Origin: Taibaiella chishuiensis
GTDB lineage: Bacteria; Bacteroidota; Bacteroidia; Chitinophagales; Chitinophagaceae
Assembly (NCBI RefSeq): GCF_003014535.1
Contig: NZ_PYGD01000004.1
Span: forward strand, 336,324 to 400,323
Direction: 5' to 3'
DNA: 64,000 nucleotides
A program made the position numbers and the translations under genes. The notes under the pieces are model-generated. The model was not told the DNA's origin. It ran no database searches and saw nothing but the letters and a program-made list of their open reading frames with translations. The stretch's first letter is position 1; each line of letters opens with the position of its first letter. Positions 54,123-63,046 of the stretch are shown here, piece by piece.

Positions 54123-54226
54123 CGTCTCGCTACGAATAGGTGGGCCTTTACAACAAGATGAAATAACAGGCCTGCTGACCTGGCGCCCAACGGCGCTGCT
54201 TGCCCCGGAACAACCTGCTCAAAAAA

Positions 54227-54255
54227 AGACGCCAACCCGGCCCGGGTTGGCGTCT
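54227..54255 (-). terminator. intrinsic terminator of the MFS gene (bidirectional stem)
   Basis: AGACGCCAACCCGG / CCGGGTTGGCGTCT stem; on the minus strand it is followed by T6. It lies 20 bases after the MFS stop and may also end the convergent secreted-protein operon. Confidence 0.8.
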
Positions 54256-54275
54256 GAAGAATGAAGGCATTGGTT

Positions 54276-55448
54276 TTATTCCCTGTTTACAAGGATCAGA
54301 CCGGTATTGATCACAAACCACAACAAAAGAAATAAGGGGAATGCCAGCAACGTTGCATTATGAAAAGCACTCATCAGCCAGGTAATGCCACCTACAAGGG
54401 CATAGTAATACAAACCCAAAACAGCCCCGGCAATACCCAGGTATCCTTTGTGCCGGACTAATGCATTGCTCAGGCAAACGGGCAACATACATGTAATCCC
54501 AAACATAACCACAAAAATTGCCAGCAAAAGCGCGGCAATCATTAAGGTGTGAAAGGGGGATAGGCAAAGAACAGCGATGAGGTAAATCCCTATCCCGGTT
54601 AAAAAAGCGAAGTTCCCGAAATATAAAACCTGTTGTTTTGATCTGCTTTGACTGAGCTGCTTACAGCACCAGGCTCCGCAAAAGCTGGCAAGGGCTACTA
54701 CAAGGCCAATGCAACCGTACGCAACCATAGAAAAATGCAGGTGGTCGATGAAAATAAACGGCGCCTCCCCGTAATAGCTGAATATAATACCATTGATAAT
54801 ACCGATGAGCCCGCCCCATATCCAGAACGATTTATCGGTAACGATGTTCCGGCCGATGGCTTTCAGGTTGTACGTTGTTGCCCCCTGGATCCGCGTTTCC
54901 TGCAATCTTATTACAGACCAGGTAAAAGCCACTGTGCCCATTAAAACCAGTGCTCCGAAGACCATGGAAACATCCCATACCGAAGCGATAATACTACCCG
55001 CCAAAGGGCCGATGGCCGGCGAAAAGGCCAGCACTGCTGATATTTTGCTGAACACAGCAACGCGTTCCCGGTCGTTGTATGTATCGCGCAAAATGGTTTG
55101 ACTCACATTGGACCCTGCCGCCGCACCCAGCGCCTGTATAAACCGCGCCCATAACAGGTCCTCAAATCCCGGCGCCCGCAGGCAGAGCAAAGAGCCTATG
55201 CTATACAACGCAATCCCGGTAAGCATAGCGGGTTTCCGCCCGGTATAGTCAGAAAGTATGCCCCACAGGAATACCCCGATCGCGAACCCGCAGAAATAAA
55301 TGCTCAATGTATGCTGGATCTGGCTACCGCTTACTTTGAAATGTAATGCAAGATCCGAGAGGGAAGGTGTGTAAATGGTTTCGCTGATTTGCGGGAAACC
55401 TACAAGAAATATAATGAGCCAGGTAAATGACTTCTTTTGACTTTTCAT
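54276..55448 (-). CDS. MFS exporter, Bcr/CflA-like
   Basis: 390 residues with twelve predicted membrane helices. The family motif between helices 2 and 3 reads GILSDYTGRKPAMLTG (motif A), and LLWARFIQALGAAAGSNVSQTILRD is the Bcr/CflA-type helix-4/motif C region. Drug:proton antiport of chloramphenicol- or bicyclomycin-like compounds is typical for the family; the substrate here is unknown. It stands alone on the minus strand with a terminator after it and no recognisable regulator beside it. Confidence 0.85.
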   Translation of the reverse strand: MKSQKKSFTWLIIFLVGFPQISETIYTPSLSDLALHFKVSGSQIQHTLSIYFCGFAIGVFLWGILSDYTGRKPAMLTGIALYSIGSLLCLRAPGFEDLLWARFIQALGAAAGSNVSQTILRDTYNDRERVAVFSKISAVLAFSPAIGPLAGSIIASVWDVSMVFGALVLMGTVAFTWSVIRLQETRIQGATTYNLKAIGRNIVTDKSFWIWGGLIGIINGIIFSYYGEAPFIFIDHLHFSMVAYGCIGLVVALASFCGAWCCKQLSQSRSKQQVLYFGNFAFLTGIGIYLIAVLCLSPFHTLMIAALLLAIFVVMFGITCMLPVCLSNALVRHKGYLGIAGAVLGLYYYALVGGITWLMSAFHNATLLAFPLFLLLWFVINTGLILVNRE

Positions 55449-55986
55449 TTATAAAAATTTAGATAATAAATCCCCGTCGGAAGTCCCAAAAACAGGATTC
55501 CGTTTTACTTGATGTAAATCGTCAGAAAAATGACGGCAGGATTCGTTAGCTAATTTTTAAATAGAAAAACATGATAGTCCCTTGAATGAAGGTGCAAAAA
55601 TAAAAAGAAAGTTCTTGAAATATACGCCTGTAGCGCTAACCTGGCAACAGGGGCCTGGATTGGATTGGCGTATGCATGTTGCCGGGAATGAAAACAGTTC
55701 CTATCCGGGGATCGGAAGAAGACTTAAAATTTCGTTAATTGTAATGGGGTGGCCTATAGTTATCATTATTTTTTATATATTTTAGTGCTTGGTCGCGCAT
55801 AAATATGCAGCAAAAGGAATTTTTATATTGCTTTTTCGCACTATTTCCCGGTAGTTTTTATGCTATTCCGGTGGACGTAACCAAGATAGGGTCGGGTGGC
55901 CTGCAGCCACCACATTATACCCTCCATACAGGCTTTACCACAGCCTCGATACTGTGTATTTAATCACCCTTTATAAAACACCACCT
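55449..55986. other. 538-base gap between divergent genes
   Basis: It holds the promoters for the MFS gene and the T9SS gene, but no clear TAnnTTTG element. A plus-strand frame from a TTG at 55,582 to 55,785 encodes 67 residues ending in a hydrophobic segment (ISLIVMGWPIVIIIFYIF). Start codon and composition are poor, so it is not called. Confidence 0.4.
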
Positions 55987-57393
55987 ATGAGTAAACTCTC
56001 TTCTTTTAAAAAAACGTTTGCCTTAAGTTGTATTTCCGGCCTCACCTCCCTGGCGGCCTTTGCACAACCTGCCAATGATAACTGTAGCGGGGCTATAGCT
56101 ATCGTTCCTGTAGCCGGTATTGCCTGCAGTTCGCCGGTATCGGGCACTACCGACCAGGCCACGGCTTCTCCCGAAGTAGCACCCGCTTGTGGCAGCGCTG
56201 TCAATTTAGACGATGATGTATGGTATAGTTTCGTAGCAACAGGAACCAGCCACCGGGTAGCCCTGAGTAATATAACTGAGGATATGGTACTGGCCGTTTA
56301 TAGTGGCACCTGTGGCAGTTTAACGGAGCTTGACTGTGCGGATGATCCCGAGCGCATCGACCTTACCAATCTCACCGCAGGCGCTACCTACTATTGCAGG
56401 GTATGGACTTATTCGACGACCACTGTGGGCACATTCGACATTTGTGTCTCTGACGCGCCGCCACCCGTGACTAACGATGAATGTGCCAATGCAATTGCAC
56501 TGAGTATCGTGGGAGGCCCGGTAACCACTACTTCCCTCGGGGCAACAGAAAGCGAACCCGATTGCGCCTCTACCGACAATGCCGCGCTGGACACCTGGTA
56601 CAAGGTAACAGCAGATAATGCCGGCGATATCGATATCACCGCAGATCCTAACGGTTATGATATCGTTATGCAAGTGTTTTCGGGTGGCTGTGGTTCTACT
56701 CCCCTGGATTGTATCGATAACAGTTTCGGAACCGAAGAGTATACCATTACCGGTGCTACTGCGGGCCAGGCTTATTATATCAGGGTTTATGACTATGATG
56801 GCGGCAATGCCGAATTTACGATTTCGGTTGCGGGTACAGCGCTCCCGGTAACGATGGATAAACTGTCCGGAAGTATTACCGCGGCAGGGTTGGCCAACCT
56901 CAAATGGCAGACCTACAGCGAAAAGAACAACAAAGGTTTTGCTGTGCAGCGTTCCCGCGATGGCAAAACATTCGAAAATATTGGCTGGGTAAGCAGCTCC
57001 GGCGCCCAGGGCAATAGCAGTTCCGTGCTCCGGTATGCCTATACTGACCAGGAAAAAGTCACCGGCAGGCAATATTATCGCCTGGCGCAAACCGATATTG
57101 ACGGCAAAACTACCTTGTCCAATACCATCGATCTGAATGGGAACGGCAGCAGCAATATCACCATGTTGATGCAACCCAACCCCGTTAAAGATGCGCTTAC
57201 TTTAAAATTAAGCGGCACTGCAGGCGGTAATGCCAAAGTAATCATCCGCAATGTCAACGGACAGGTGTTGAAATCGCTTGTTATAACCGATGCTGAAGTT
57301 ATTGTACCGGTAAGCGACCTGGCTGCCGGCATCTATTTCCTGAACTATACCGATGGCGCCAATAGCACCTCGGCTAAATTTGTAAAACAGTAA
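55987..57393 (+). CDS. secreted PPC-domain protein with T9SS type A sorting domain
   Basis: 468 residues from ATG 55,987 (signal peptide ending AAFAQ); a GTG at 55,954 would only add non-signal residues. Two tandem beta domains (about 22-155 and 157-275) both begin with (P)ANDNCSGAIAI / TNDECANAIAL and contain D-W-Y-x-F/V (DDVWYSFVAT, LDTWYKVTAD), as in bacterial pre-peptidase C-terminal (PPC)-like domains. A linker then leads to LKWQTYSEKNNKGFAVQRS and the type A sorting domain (MLMQPNPVKDALTLKL ... AAGIYFLNY ... KFVKQ). It is probably a surface adhesin or binding protein with no enzymatic part. Confidence 0.85.
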   Translation: MSKLSSFKKTFALSCISGLTSLAAFAQPANDNCSGAIAIVPVAGIACSSPVSGTTDQATASPEVAPACGSAVNLDDDVWYSFVATGTSHRVALSNITEDMVLAVYSGTCGSLTELDCADDPERIDLTNLTAGATYYCRVWTYSTTTVGTFDICVSDAPPPVTNDECANAIALSIVGGPVTTTSLGATESEPDCASTDNAALDTWYKVTADNAGDIDITADPNGYDIVMQVFSGGCGSTPLDCIDNSFGTEEYTITGATAGQAYYIRVYDYDGGNAEFTISVAGTALPVTMDKLSGSITAAGLANLKWQTYSEKNNKGFAVQRSRDGKTFENIGWVSSSGAQGNSSSVLRYAYTDQEKVTGRQYYRLAQTDIDGKTTLSNTIDLNGNGSSNITMLMQPNPVKDALTLKLSGTAGGNAKVIIRNVNGQVLKSLVITDAEVIVPVSDLAAGIYFLNYTDGANSTSAKFVKQ

Positions 57394-57439
57394 TTACGGC
57401 GCCCGGTTAAAAGACCGCGTCAACAGGTAAATAGCACAG

Positions 57440-57471
57440 CAATGGCTGCATGCGGGAGCATGCAGCCATTG
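57440..57471 (+). terminator. hairpin after the PPC/T9SS gene
   Basis: Perfect 14-bp stem CAATGGCTGCATGC-GGGA-GCATGCAGCCATTG. The T-run after it is short, so termination strength is uncertain. The remaining 200 bases before the next gene contain nothing recognisable. Confidence 0.6.
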
Positions 57472-57670
57472 CCGTTTATACCCCAGGCATTTCTCTTTTG
57501 ATGATTGACCTGATCTGTTATTGCCATTGGCGGCGATACCTGCAGCGGCCAAAGGTACGGATCAATAAATGGACAGGGTTACGCAACACCTATCCGGTTT
57601 GCCCTCATAATTTTTTGTACATGCGCTGTAACTTTATCTTATCTTTTACGATTAACGGAAAAATGATACG

Positions 57671-58903
57671 ATGAAATCACTGGTCTCTTTCTTTGCAATT
57701 TTACTCCTGGCATTCCCTGCACGCGCGCAAACGGATTCGCACACCTGGAGCCAATTCCTGGTACAGCTGGAAGCCCTGGAACTGAAGTACAATACCCATT
57801 ACCCGGCTAAAGCGTACCCGCAGGCAGAAGCGGTACTGAACGATATGGTCCGTATGCTGGATCATTTGACCCTGCCGGAAAAAGAAAAGGCGGAACTTTC
57901 CCCCAGGATCAGGACGCTCAAGGCCAATATCTATTACAACCTTTCCTGTGTACAATCTTTACAGCAACATAAAAAGCCGGCCCTGGCGAGTTTCGAAAAG
58001 GCCATATACTGGGGCTATACCGAATACCAGCATATCAAAACAGATACCGACCTGGATCCTATCCGTAAAGAGAAAAAATTTATCGCTTTGCTGGATCAAT
58101 TGAAGCAATACGATATGCTTGTGGTATTACAGCAATCGGGCAGTTACCAGGACGATCACAAAGATTCCCTGCCCGGGTTCAACTACCAGGTTGCCGGCCA
58201 TCACAATCTTAAAGCGGTAAAAGCCTACTTCAACCTGGATTCTGTAGCCGGTAAGGGCGACGAAGTATCGAAGCTGGTCAACATTATGCTTTTTGTAACC
58301 CGCAGCATTAAATACGATGGCAGCAACTGGGCCCTGTGTGAGTTTGACGCCATCGATTTTTATAACTATTATAAGACTACCGGCAAGGGCATTAATTGCC
58401 GGCACATGGCGATGACCCTGAATGAAATGTACCTGGCTATGGGCTTCAAATCGCGCTTTGTGACCTGTATGCCCAAAGACCGGAATGATCCGGATTGTCA
58501 TGTGATCAACTGCGTATATTCCGAAACGCTGAACAAATGGCTTTGGATGGATGCGTCACACGGTATTTACGTAATGGATGAGCATAACAATATGCTGAGC
58601 ATCGAAGAGGTAAGAACACGCCTGAGGAATAACCAGCCCCTGCAACTGAATAAAGAAACCGGAAGGACAAAGGACTGGTACCTGGATTACTATATGGCCA
58701 AAAATCTCTATTGGATACAATGTACCAATCAAAGCCGCTTTAATACGGAAAGCCGGTACAGGCCAGCAGATAAAGACCTCAGGTATATAGCGCTGACCCC
58801 TACCGGGTACGACGAACAGAACCCCTATCTTAAAGGCAATACGATTACGCATAACCCGGTCTATTTCTGGCAGCGCCCTGAAACGGATAAAGCGATCGAC
58901 TAA
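57671..58903 (+). CDS. secreted transglutaminase-like protein
   Basis: 410 residues, signal peptide ending ARAQ. Residues 60-150 are TPR-like helices (NIYYNLSCVQSLQQHKKPALASFEKAIYWGY). The transglutaminase-like core has a complete Cys-His-Asp triad: C243 in KGINCRHMAMTLNEMY, H277 in DCHVINCVY and D294 in WLWMDASHG. Members of the superfamily are mostly proteases or amidases rather than cross-linkers. The protein is likely periplasmic. The gene stands alone. Confidence 0.82.
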   Translation: MKSLVSFFAILLLAFPARAQTDSHTWSQFLVQLEALELKYNTHYPAKAYPQAEAVLNDMVRMLDHLTLPEKEKAELSPRIRTLKANIYYNLSCVQSLQQHKKPALASFEKAIYWGYTEYQHIKTDTDLDPIRKEKKFIALLDQLKQYDMLVVLQQSGSYQDDHKDSLPGFNYQVAGHHNLKAVKAYFNLDSVAGKGDEVSKLVNIMLFVTRSIKYDGSNWALCEFDAIDFYNYYKTTGKGINCRHMAMTLNEMYLAMGFKSRFVTCMPKDRNDPDCHVINCVYSETLNKWLWMDASHGIYVMDEHNNMLSIEEVRTRLRNNQPLQLNKETGRTKDWYLDYYMAKNLYWIQCTNQSRFNTESRYRPADKDLRYIALTPTGYDEQNPYLKGNTITHNPVYFWQRPETDKAID

Positions 58904-59024
58904 AGGATGGACATTACTCCATTGCCCGATAACCACTATAAACCGGTTTACAGCGGTTATCGGGACAGGGGTATAACCGAAAGGCAAGACGGGCTCTAGG
59001 AACTGAGGCTGTGTTGCCTTACTA

Positions 59025-59384
59025 CTACCGGTTTTTGACGTTCTCTATACAAATGGCCAGCTGTCGTTTCATGGCTTTCAGCTCCTGCATTTTTTCATCG
59101 ATCTCCTGCACCTTCCTGTTCAGTACGGCTATCTGCGCTTTTTTGGTAAGGTTCTTCCGGTACCAGGCATCGATCACCTCTTTGATCTCGTTCAGGGTGA
59201 AACCCACGTCCTTGGCCATTTGTATAAAGCGGAGCTTATCGATAACATCGTCGCCGTAGTAGCGGTAATCATTAGTGGTTACCCCCGCTTTCCTGGTCCC
59301 GGTAATAAGACCCGATTTTTCATAAAACCGGATGGTGCCAGGGGGGACGCCGGTTTCTTTGGATAGCTGGCTGATTAGTTTCAT
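59025..59384 (-). CDS. MerR-family transcriptional regulator
   Basis: 119 residues. The winged helix-turn-helix (1-70) has the signature IRFYEKSGLI...DYRYYGDDVIDKLRFI. A C-terminal coiled coil for dimerisation follows (about 80-119, VLNRKVQEIDEKMQELKAMKRQ). There is no C-terminal Cys cluster, so a metal-sensing role is unlikely. It is divergent from the alpha/beta hydrolase gene 96 bases away, which it most likely regulates from the dyad in between. Confidence 0.88.
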   Translation of the reverse strand: MKLISQLSKETGVPPGTIRFYEKSGLITGTRKAGVTTNDYRYYGDDVIDKLRFIQMAKDVGFTLNEIKEVIDAWYRKNLTKKAQIAVLNRKVQEIDEKMQELKAMKRQLAICIENVKNR

Positions 59385-59407
59385 GTTGAAAAAATATATG
59401 TAAACTA

Positions 59408-59428
59408 TGAAGTATACTGTATGGTTCA
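59408..59428. promoter_or_regulatory. dyad operator between merR and the hydrolase
   Basis: TGAA-GT-ATAC-T-GTAT-GG-TTCA: a 21-bp dyad with matching TGAA/TTCA and ATAC/GTAT half-elements. It lies 24 bases from the merR start and 52 from the hydrolase start. Position and symmetry suit a MerR-type site. Confidence 0.5.
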
Positions 59429-59480
59429 GGCATTCAAAACTATTATTTAATTTTGATGAAACAAGATAAATAATAAAGTT

Positions 59481-60359
59481 ATGTATACAGACCAGGAGTT
59501 AGTGCAGCATCACCTTACCGGGTTCGTCAATAAGGAAACGGAAGTGAACGGGGTAAACTTACATTATGTGGAAGGCGGCTCAGGACAGCCCCTGGTCCTT
59601 ATTCCGGGCTGGCCGGAAACCTGGTGGGCCTATCATAAGGTAATGCCCCTGCTAGCTGCAACATACCGGGTCATAGCCGTCGATCTCCGGGGCATGGGTA
59701 GTTCGGGCAAGCCTCTGGAGGGTTATGATAAAAAGAATATGGCGAAAGATATTTACGAGCTTACCCGGCAACTGAATTGCGGGCAGGTACATATCTGTGG
59801 CCACGATATAGGCGCCCATGTGGCCTTTAGCTTTGCCGCCAACTACCCCGACGCTACGGCCAAACTGGTGATGCTGGATACGCCGCATCCCGATGCTTCG
59901 ATGTACCAGCTCCCCATGCTGCCTGTACCCGGCCTGGACTATACCTACCCCTGGTGGCTCGCGTTTAACCAGGTAAAGGCCTTGCCGGAAGCGCTGCTGG
60001 CCGGCAGGATGCGTCTTGTTATCGACTGGGTTTTTAAGGCCTTGCTGCAGGATGACCGCAGCATCAGCGATTTCGATAAGGCTGTGTACAGCCGTGCTTA
60101 CGACAGCGAAGCAGGCATACGCGCTTCGAACGCCTGGTACCAGGCCTTTACCCGGGATATACAGGATATAGCAACCTATAACAAGGTAACGGCGCCCGTA
60201 TTGTGTATCGCCTCGGCCGCCGGTTACGACATGTTACAGGCCTCGCTTACACAGTTCGCTACCGGTTTCAATATGGAGCTGGTCGCGGATAGCGGACATT
60301 TTTTACTGGCCGAAAAACCGGGAGCTGTGGCCCATGCCCTGTTATCCTTCTTAAACTGA
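59481..60359 (+). CDS. alpha/beta hydrolase, epoxide-hydrolase-like
   Basis: 292 residues. HGWP-type motif IPGWPETWWAY (oxyanion hole, about 41-51), VDLRGMGSSGKP, the nucleophile D109 in ICGHDIGAHVAF, and H273 in DSGHFLL. An Asp nucleophile rather than Ser puts it with epoxide hydrolases and haloalkane dehalogenases; the first is likelier from the WPETWWAY segment. No signal peptide is seen, so it is cytoplasmic. Expression is probably under the divergent MerR regulator. Confidence 0.85.
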   Translation: MYTDQELVQHHLTGFVNKETEVNGVNLHYVEGGSGQPLVLIPGWPETWWAYHKVMPLLAATYRVIAVDLRGMGSSGKPLEGYDKKNMAKDIYELTRQLNCGQVHICGHDIGAHVAFSFAANYPDATAKLVMLDTPHPDASMYQLPMLPVPGLDYTYPWWLAFNQVKALPEALLAGRMRLVIDWVFKALLQDDRSISDFDKAVYSRAYDSEAGIRASNAWYQAFTRDIQDIATYNKVTAPVLCIASAAGYDMLQASLTQFATGFNMELVADSGHFLLAEKPGAVAHALLSFLN

Positions 60360-60400
60360 TACCTTACCGCACAGGCCGTATAGCCCTTTTTAAAAGCAGT

Positions 60401-60428
60401 AAGCAGCCACCCGCCCAGGTGGCTGCTT
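60401..60428 (+). terminator. hairpin after the hydrolase gene
   Basis: AAGCAGCCACC-CGCCCA-GGTGGCTGCTT, an 11-bp stem 41 bases after the stop. The following 280 bases up to the lipoprotein gene contain only a small GGCTGC/GCAGCC hairpin (about 60,605-60,620) and the -7 box. Confidence 0.6.
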
Positions 60429-60667
60429 CCTGTTATCTGCATTGGTTTAGCAATAGATACCGCCTGCAGGATAAATGTTATCCGGGGTTAGCTGGCATAC
60501 CGGCACGGCTGTGATGCATTTCCGGGTTTGCGGCACCTAGTGCTGTAATCATTTACGGGCCATCTTTTTATGCCCTGAGCGCTGTGCAATTACCTCCTGA
60601 CCGGCTCGGCTGCGCAGCCGGATGACCAGCCTGCTCAGTAGGACAAAAGGATAGACCGGTGACGGCA

Positions 60668-60675
60668 TACATTTG
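60668..60675 (+). promoter_or_regulatory. -7 element of the lipoprotein gene
   Basis: TACATTTG, an exact TAnnTTTG match; the start near 60,682 excludes a TTG start codon at 60,673 and leaves a 30-nt leader to ATG 60,712. Confidence 0.45.
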
Positions 60676-60711
60676 CCGCGCATATTAAAAAGAATGCATT
60701 TGCTACTCGTT

Positions 60712-61482
60712 ATGAAAAAATTACTGTTATTGCCCGTTGTACTCGTCGCCATTTCCTCCTGTACCAAACAGGCGGATGCTCCGCTTGCTGTAAAGAAGGA
60801 GGACAACAGCGGTTATGATGTCAACAAATTATTTACCATGTCCTGTAAAGAGGATTCCACCCTGCTGAACGACGAAGGCAAGTATAAAACCTATGTCACT
60901 TTATTTGACGCGTCAAATAAATACTCCGTGAGCCTGTCGGTAAGCAGCGATGATAAAAAGGTCTTTGACGAAGAGATCCGTAATATCAGGCAGCACCTGC
61001 GTATCGAAGTTTTATATTCAAAAATCGAAAAGGCTGCCGACAACAGGGAAGAGCCTGTGGCAACGGGTATACCTGAAACCGTTACTGCCAGCAAGAATAT
61101 TACCTGTATCGTAACGGCGACCAACCTGCCCAAAGACGCGGCCGGTTTTTCTTTTTCCTTCGACGCGCCGGCGGCTTTGACCAATTATGCGCCACCGGAA
61201 GAAGGTCCTATCAACCCGAACCATGGTTATCAATACGGTGTCTATTACATGACCTTAGCTAATGGTCTTGTTACGTTCAATCACGGTCCTCAGAATATCT
61301 ACGTGGTACGTGAATACAAAAAGAACTGGTTAAGTACATGGTCCAGCTGGGGTAATACAACCCTGGTACCGGGTACTAATGATAACTATTGCATTAAAGA
61401 CAAGAACAGGATCAGGGTACGGGTATATTTCAATGGCGGTACCAGCCAGACCTGCGGTGCATACGGCAGCCCGTCCTGCTAA
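60712..61482 (+). CDS. lipoprotein of unknown function
   Basis: 256 residues from ATG 60,712 (MKKLLLLPVVLVAISSCTKQ, lipobox ISSC). An ATG at 60,694 is possible. The mature protein has a charged first part (KEDSTLLNDEGKYKTYVTLFDASNKYSVSLSV) and a C-terminal beta part with NHGYQYGVYYMTLANG and two late Cys (QTCGAYGSPSC) that may pair. No family is recognised. It is monocistronic between its own -7 box and a strong terminator. Confidence 0.75.
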   Translation: MKKLLLLPVVLVAISSCTKQADAPLAVKKEDNSGYDVNKLFTMSCKEDSTLLNDEGKYKTYVTLFDASNKYSVSLSVSSDDKKVFDEEIRNIRQHLRIEVLYSKIEKAADNREEPVATGIPETVTASKNITCIVTATNLPKDAAGFSFSFDAPAALTNYAPPEEGPINPNHGYQYGVYYMTLANGLVTFNHGPQNIYVVREYKKNWLSTWSSWGNTTLVPGTNDNYCIKDKNRIRVRVYFNGGTSQTCGAYGSPSC

Positions 61483-61532
61483 GACGCCGGTAACAATACG
61501 GTATACCTGCCGGATTTAATACATCCGGTCTG

Positions 61533-61572
61533 CAAGCTCAAACAAGCCGGGAGGCTGTTTGAGCTTGTTTTG
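61533..61572 (+). terminator. intrinsic terminator of the lipoprotein gene
   Basis: CAAGCTCAAACAAGCC / GGCTGTTTGAGCTTG, a 16-bp stem with a GGGA loop and TTTT after it. Confidence 0.8.
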
Positions 61573-61619
61573 CAGGGACTATAGCCCAGGGTTTTTCCTG
61601 ATCGAAACAATTGCTAATA

Positions 61620-61649
61620 TTGCAACAGGTCCCGGGTAAGGTATCTTTA
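61620..61649 (+). promoter_or_regulatory. promoter of the WYL regulator gene
   Basis: TTG (61,620-61,622), 19 nt, TATCTTTA (61,642-61,649), one mismatch from TAnnTTTG. Start near 61,656, 28 nt before the ATG. Confidence 0.55.
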
Positions 61650-61683
61650 CTTTTTCCGGTTTCAAGACAGGGGCCTGCAGACC

Positions 61684-62400
61684 ATGGACAATACAGATAT
61701 CAAAAGAGTTTCCAGGCTTACGGCGATCATCACGCAACTGCAAACCAGGCGGCTGGTGACGGCAGCCCAGCTGGCCGAAAAGTTCCAGGTAAGCATAAGA
61801 ACGATTTACCGGGATATACGGGCCCTGGAACAGTCCGGGGTGCCCGTATTAACCGAGGAGGGCAAAGGCTATATGCTGATGGAAGACTACCGCGTGCCGC
61901 CGGTAATGTTTACGGAAGCGGAGGCCAATGCGCTGGTCACCGCCGAGCAATTGATGCTTAAAGGCAGCGACAGTTCGCTCCGGGAGGCCTATACGGCGGC
62001 GGTTGCCAAGATCAGGTCTGTTTTGCGGTATACCACCAAAGAAAAAACGGAACTGTTGTCGCAGAGAATAGCCGTTAGCCCGGCCATAGTCCCGGTCTCG
62101 TCCAGCGATTCCCTGGCCCTGGTTCAAAGCGCTCTTACTTCCTTCCAAGTGCTGGAAATTACTTACCAGGCTGCACAACGGCAGCAGTCTACCGTACGGC
62201 AGGTAGAACCTTTTGCTTTTTATTACAGCCAGGAAGAAAGCTGGCTATTGATTGCCTATTGCCGGTTGCGCAAGGATTTCAGGATGTTCCGCCTCGACCG
62301 GATTTCGAAGATCAATATGCTGGAGGCCGTTTTCGAGCCTCATAAAATGACGCTGGCGGAATACCTTGCAGAAAAACGAAAAAATTTTCAACACCCCTGA
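61684..62400 (+). CDS. HTH-WYL transcriptional regulator (YafY-like)
   Basis: 238 residues. An N-terminal winged helix (HTH_11, about 8-65: LTAIITQLQTRRLVTAAQLAEKFQVSIRTIYRDIRALEQSGVPV) is followed by a WYL domain (about 135-225: LEITYQAAQRQ, VEPFAFYYSQEESWLLIAYCRLRKDFRMFRLDRISKI). WYL domains sense ligands, possibly nucleic acids or nucleotides. The protein probably regulates nearby small-molecule genes such as the VOC protein gene that starts 70 bases downstream. Confidence 0.88.
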   Translation: MDNTDIKRVSRLTAIITQLQTRRLVTAAQLAEKFQVSIRTIYRDIRALEQSGVPVLTEEGKGYMLMEDYRVPPVMFTEAEANALVTAEQLMLKGSDSSLREAYTAAVAKIRSVLRYTTKEKTELLSQRIAVSPAIVPVSSSDSLALVQSALTSFQVLEITYQAAQRQQSTVRQVEPFAFYYSQEESWLLIAYCRLRKDFRMFRLDRISKINMLEAVFEPHKMTLAEYLAEKRKNFQHP

Positions 62401-62470
62401 CATACCGCTGTCATAAGCAGGCGTCATCTTTGCAGGGACAATTTTTTTTAAATGCGCTAAAGCAAAGATC

Positions 62471-62884
62471 ATGCAATTCGTTTCCACCCGCATTATTACC
62501 GCTGACGTACAGCAGCTGGTTAAATTTTATGAAGCGGTAACCGGCCGGGAGGCCATACAGTATACCGATGATTTTGCAGAACTGCAAACGGAATCGGCGA
62601 CACTGGCCATTGGCAGTACCCGGACCTTACAATTTTTTGGCGGCGATACTGTCGCGAAAGCTGCACACAACCAGTCGGTCATTATCGAGTTTATCGTCGA
62701 CGACGTAGATGCCGTATACCAGCGCATCGCCGGCGCAATACAGGCCGGCCTTGTACAGGCACCAACGGTGATGCCCTGGGGCAATAAATCGCTCCTGTTC
62801 CGTGATCCGGACGGCAACCTGGTCAATTTCTTTACCCCGGCCAACCCCGAGGCCATCCGGAAATTTGCGGGGAAAATAGGATAA
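62471..62884 (+). CDS. VOC (glyoxalase/bleomycin-resistance) family protein
   Basis: 137 residues with the two paired beta-alpha-beta-beta-beta modules of the vicinal-oxygen-chelate fold: TRIITADVQQLVKFYEAVTGREA at the start and LLFRDPDGNLVNFFTP near the end. It could be a glyoxalase, dioxygenase or antibiotic-binding protein; the metal ligands are not clearly conserved. It lies downstream of the WYL regulator, on the same strand. Confidence 0.85.
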   Translation: MQFVSTRIITADVQQLVKFYEAVTGREAIQYTDDFAELQTESATLAIGSTRTLQFFGGDTVAKAAHNQSVIIEFIVDDVDAVYQRIAGAIQAGLVQAPTVMPWGNKSLLFRDPDGNLVNFFTPANPEAIRKFAGKIG

Positions 62885-62902
62885 GATTTCATCCCTTACC
62901 GC

Positions 62903-62938
62903 AGCAGGGTTGCGCCCATGGGGCGGCCCTGCTTTTTT
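62903..62938 (+). terminator. intrinsic terminator of the VOC gene
   Basis: AGCAGGG ... CCCTGCT outer stem with GCCC/GGGC inner stem and a T6 tail, 18 bases after the stop. Confidence 0.75.
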
Positions 62939-63015
62939 ATTTTGGGCACTGTAGCCCGGACCGCCTGTTCCGTCTGTTCCAGTGTAAGCCCGGTACGCAA
63001 ATAACGCATATACAA

Positions 63016-63023
63016 TACTTTTG
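63016..63023 (+). promoter_or_regulatory. -7 element of the DinB-like gene
   Basis: TACTTTTG matches TAnnTTTG, with a start near 63,030, 17 nt before the ATG. Confidence 0.45.
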
Positions 63024-63046
63024 TAGCCTGTTTAAATAAAACACTT

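Noticed and set aside
57450..57674. 74-codon frame upstream of the transglutaminase-like gene.
   Set aside because: It starts inside a hairpin, overlaps the next gene's start and has a composition unlike neighbouring proteins.
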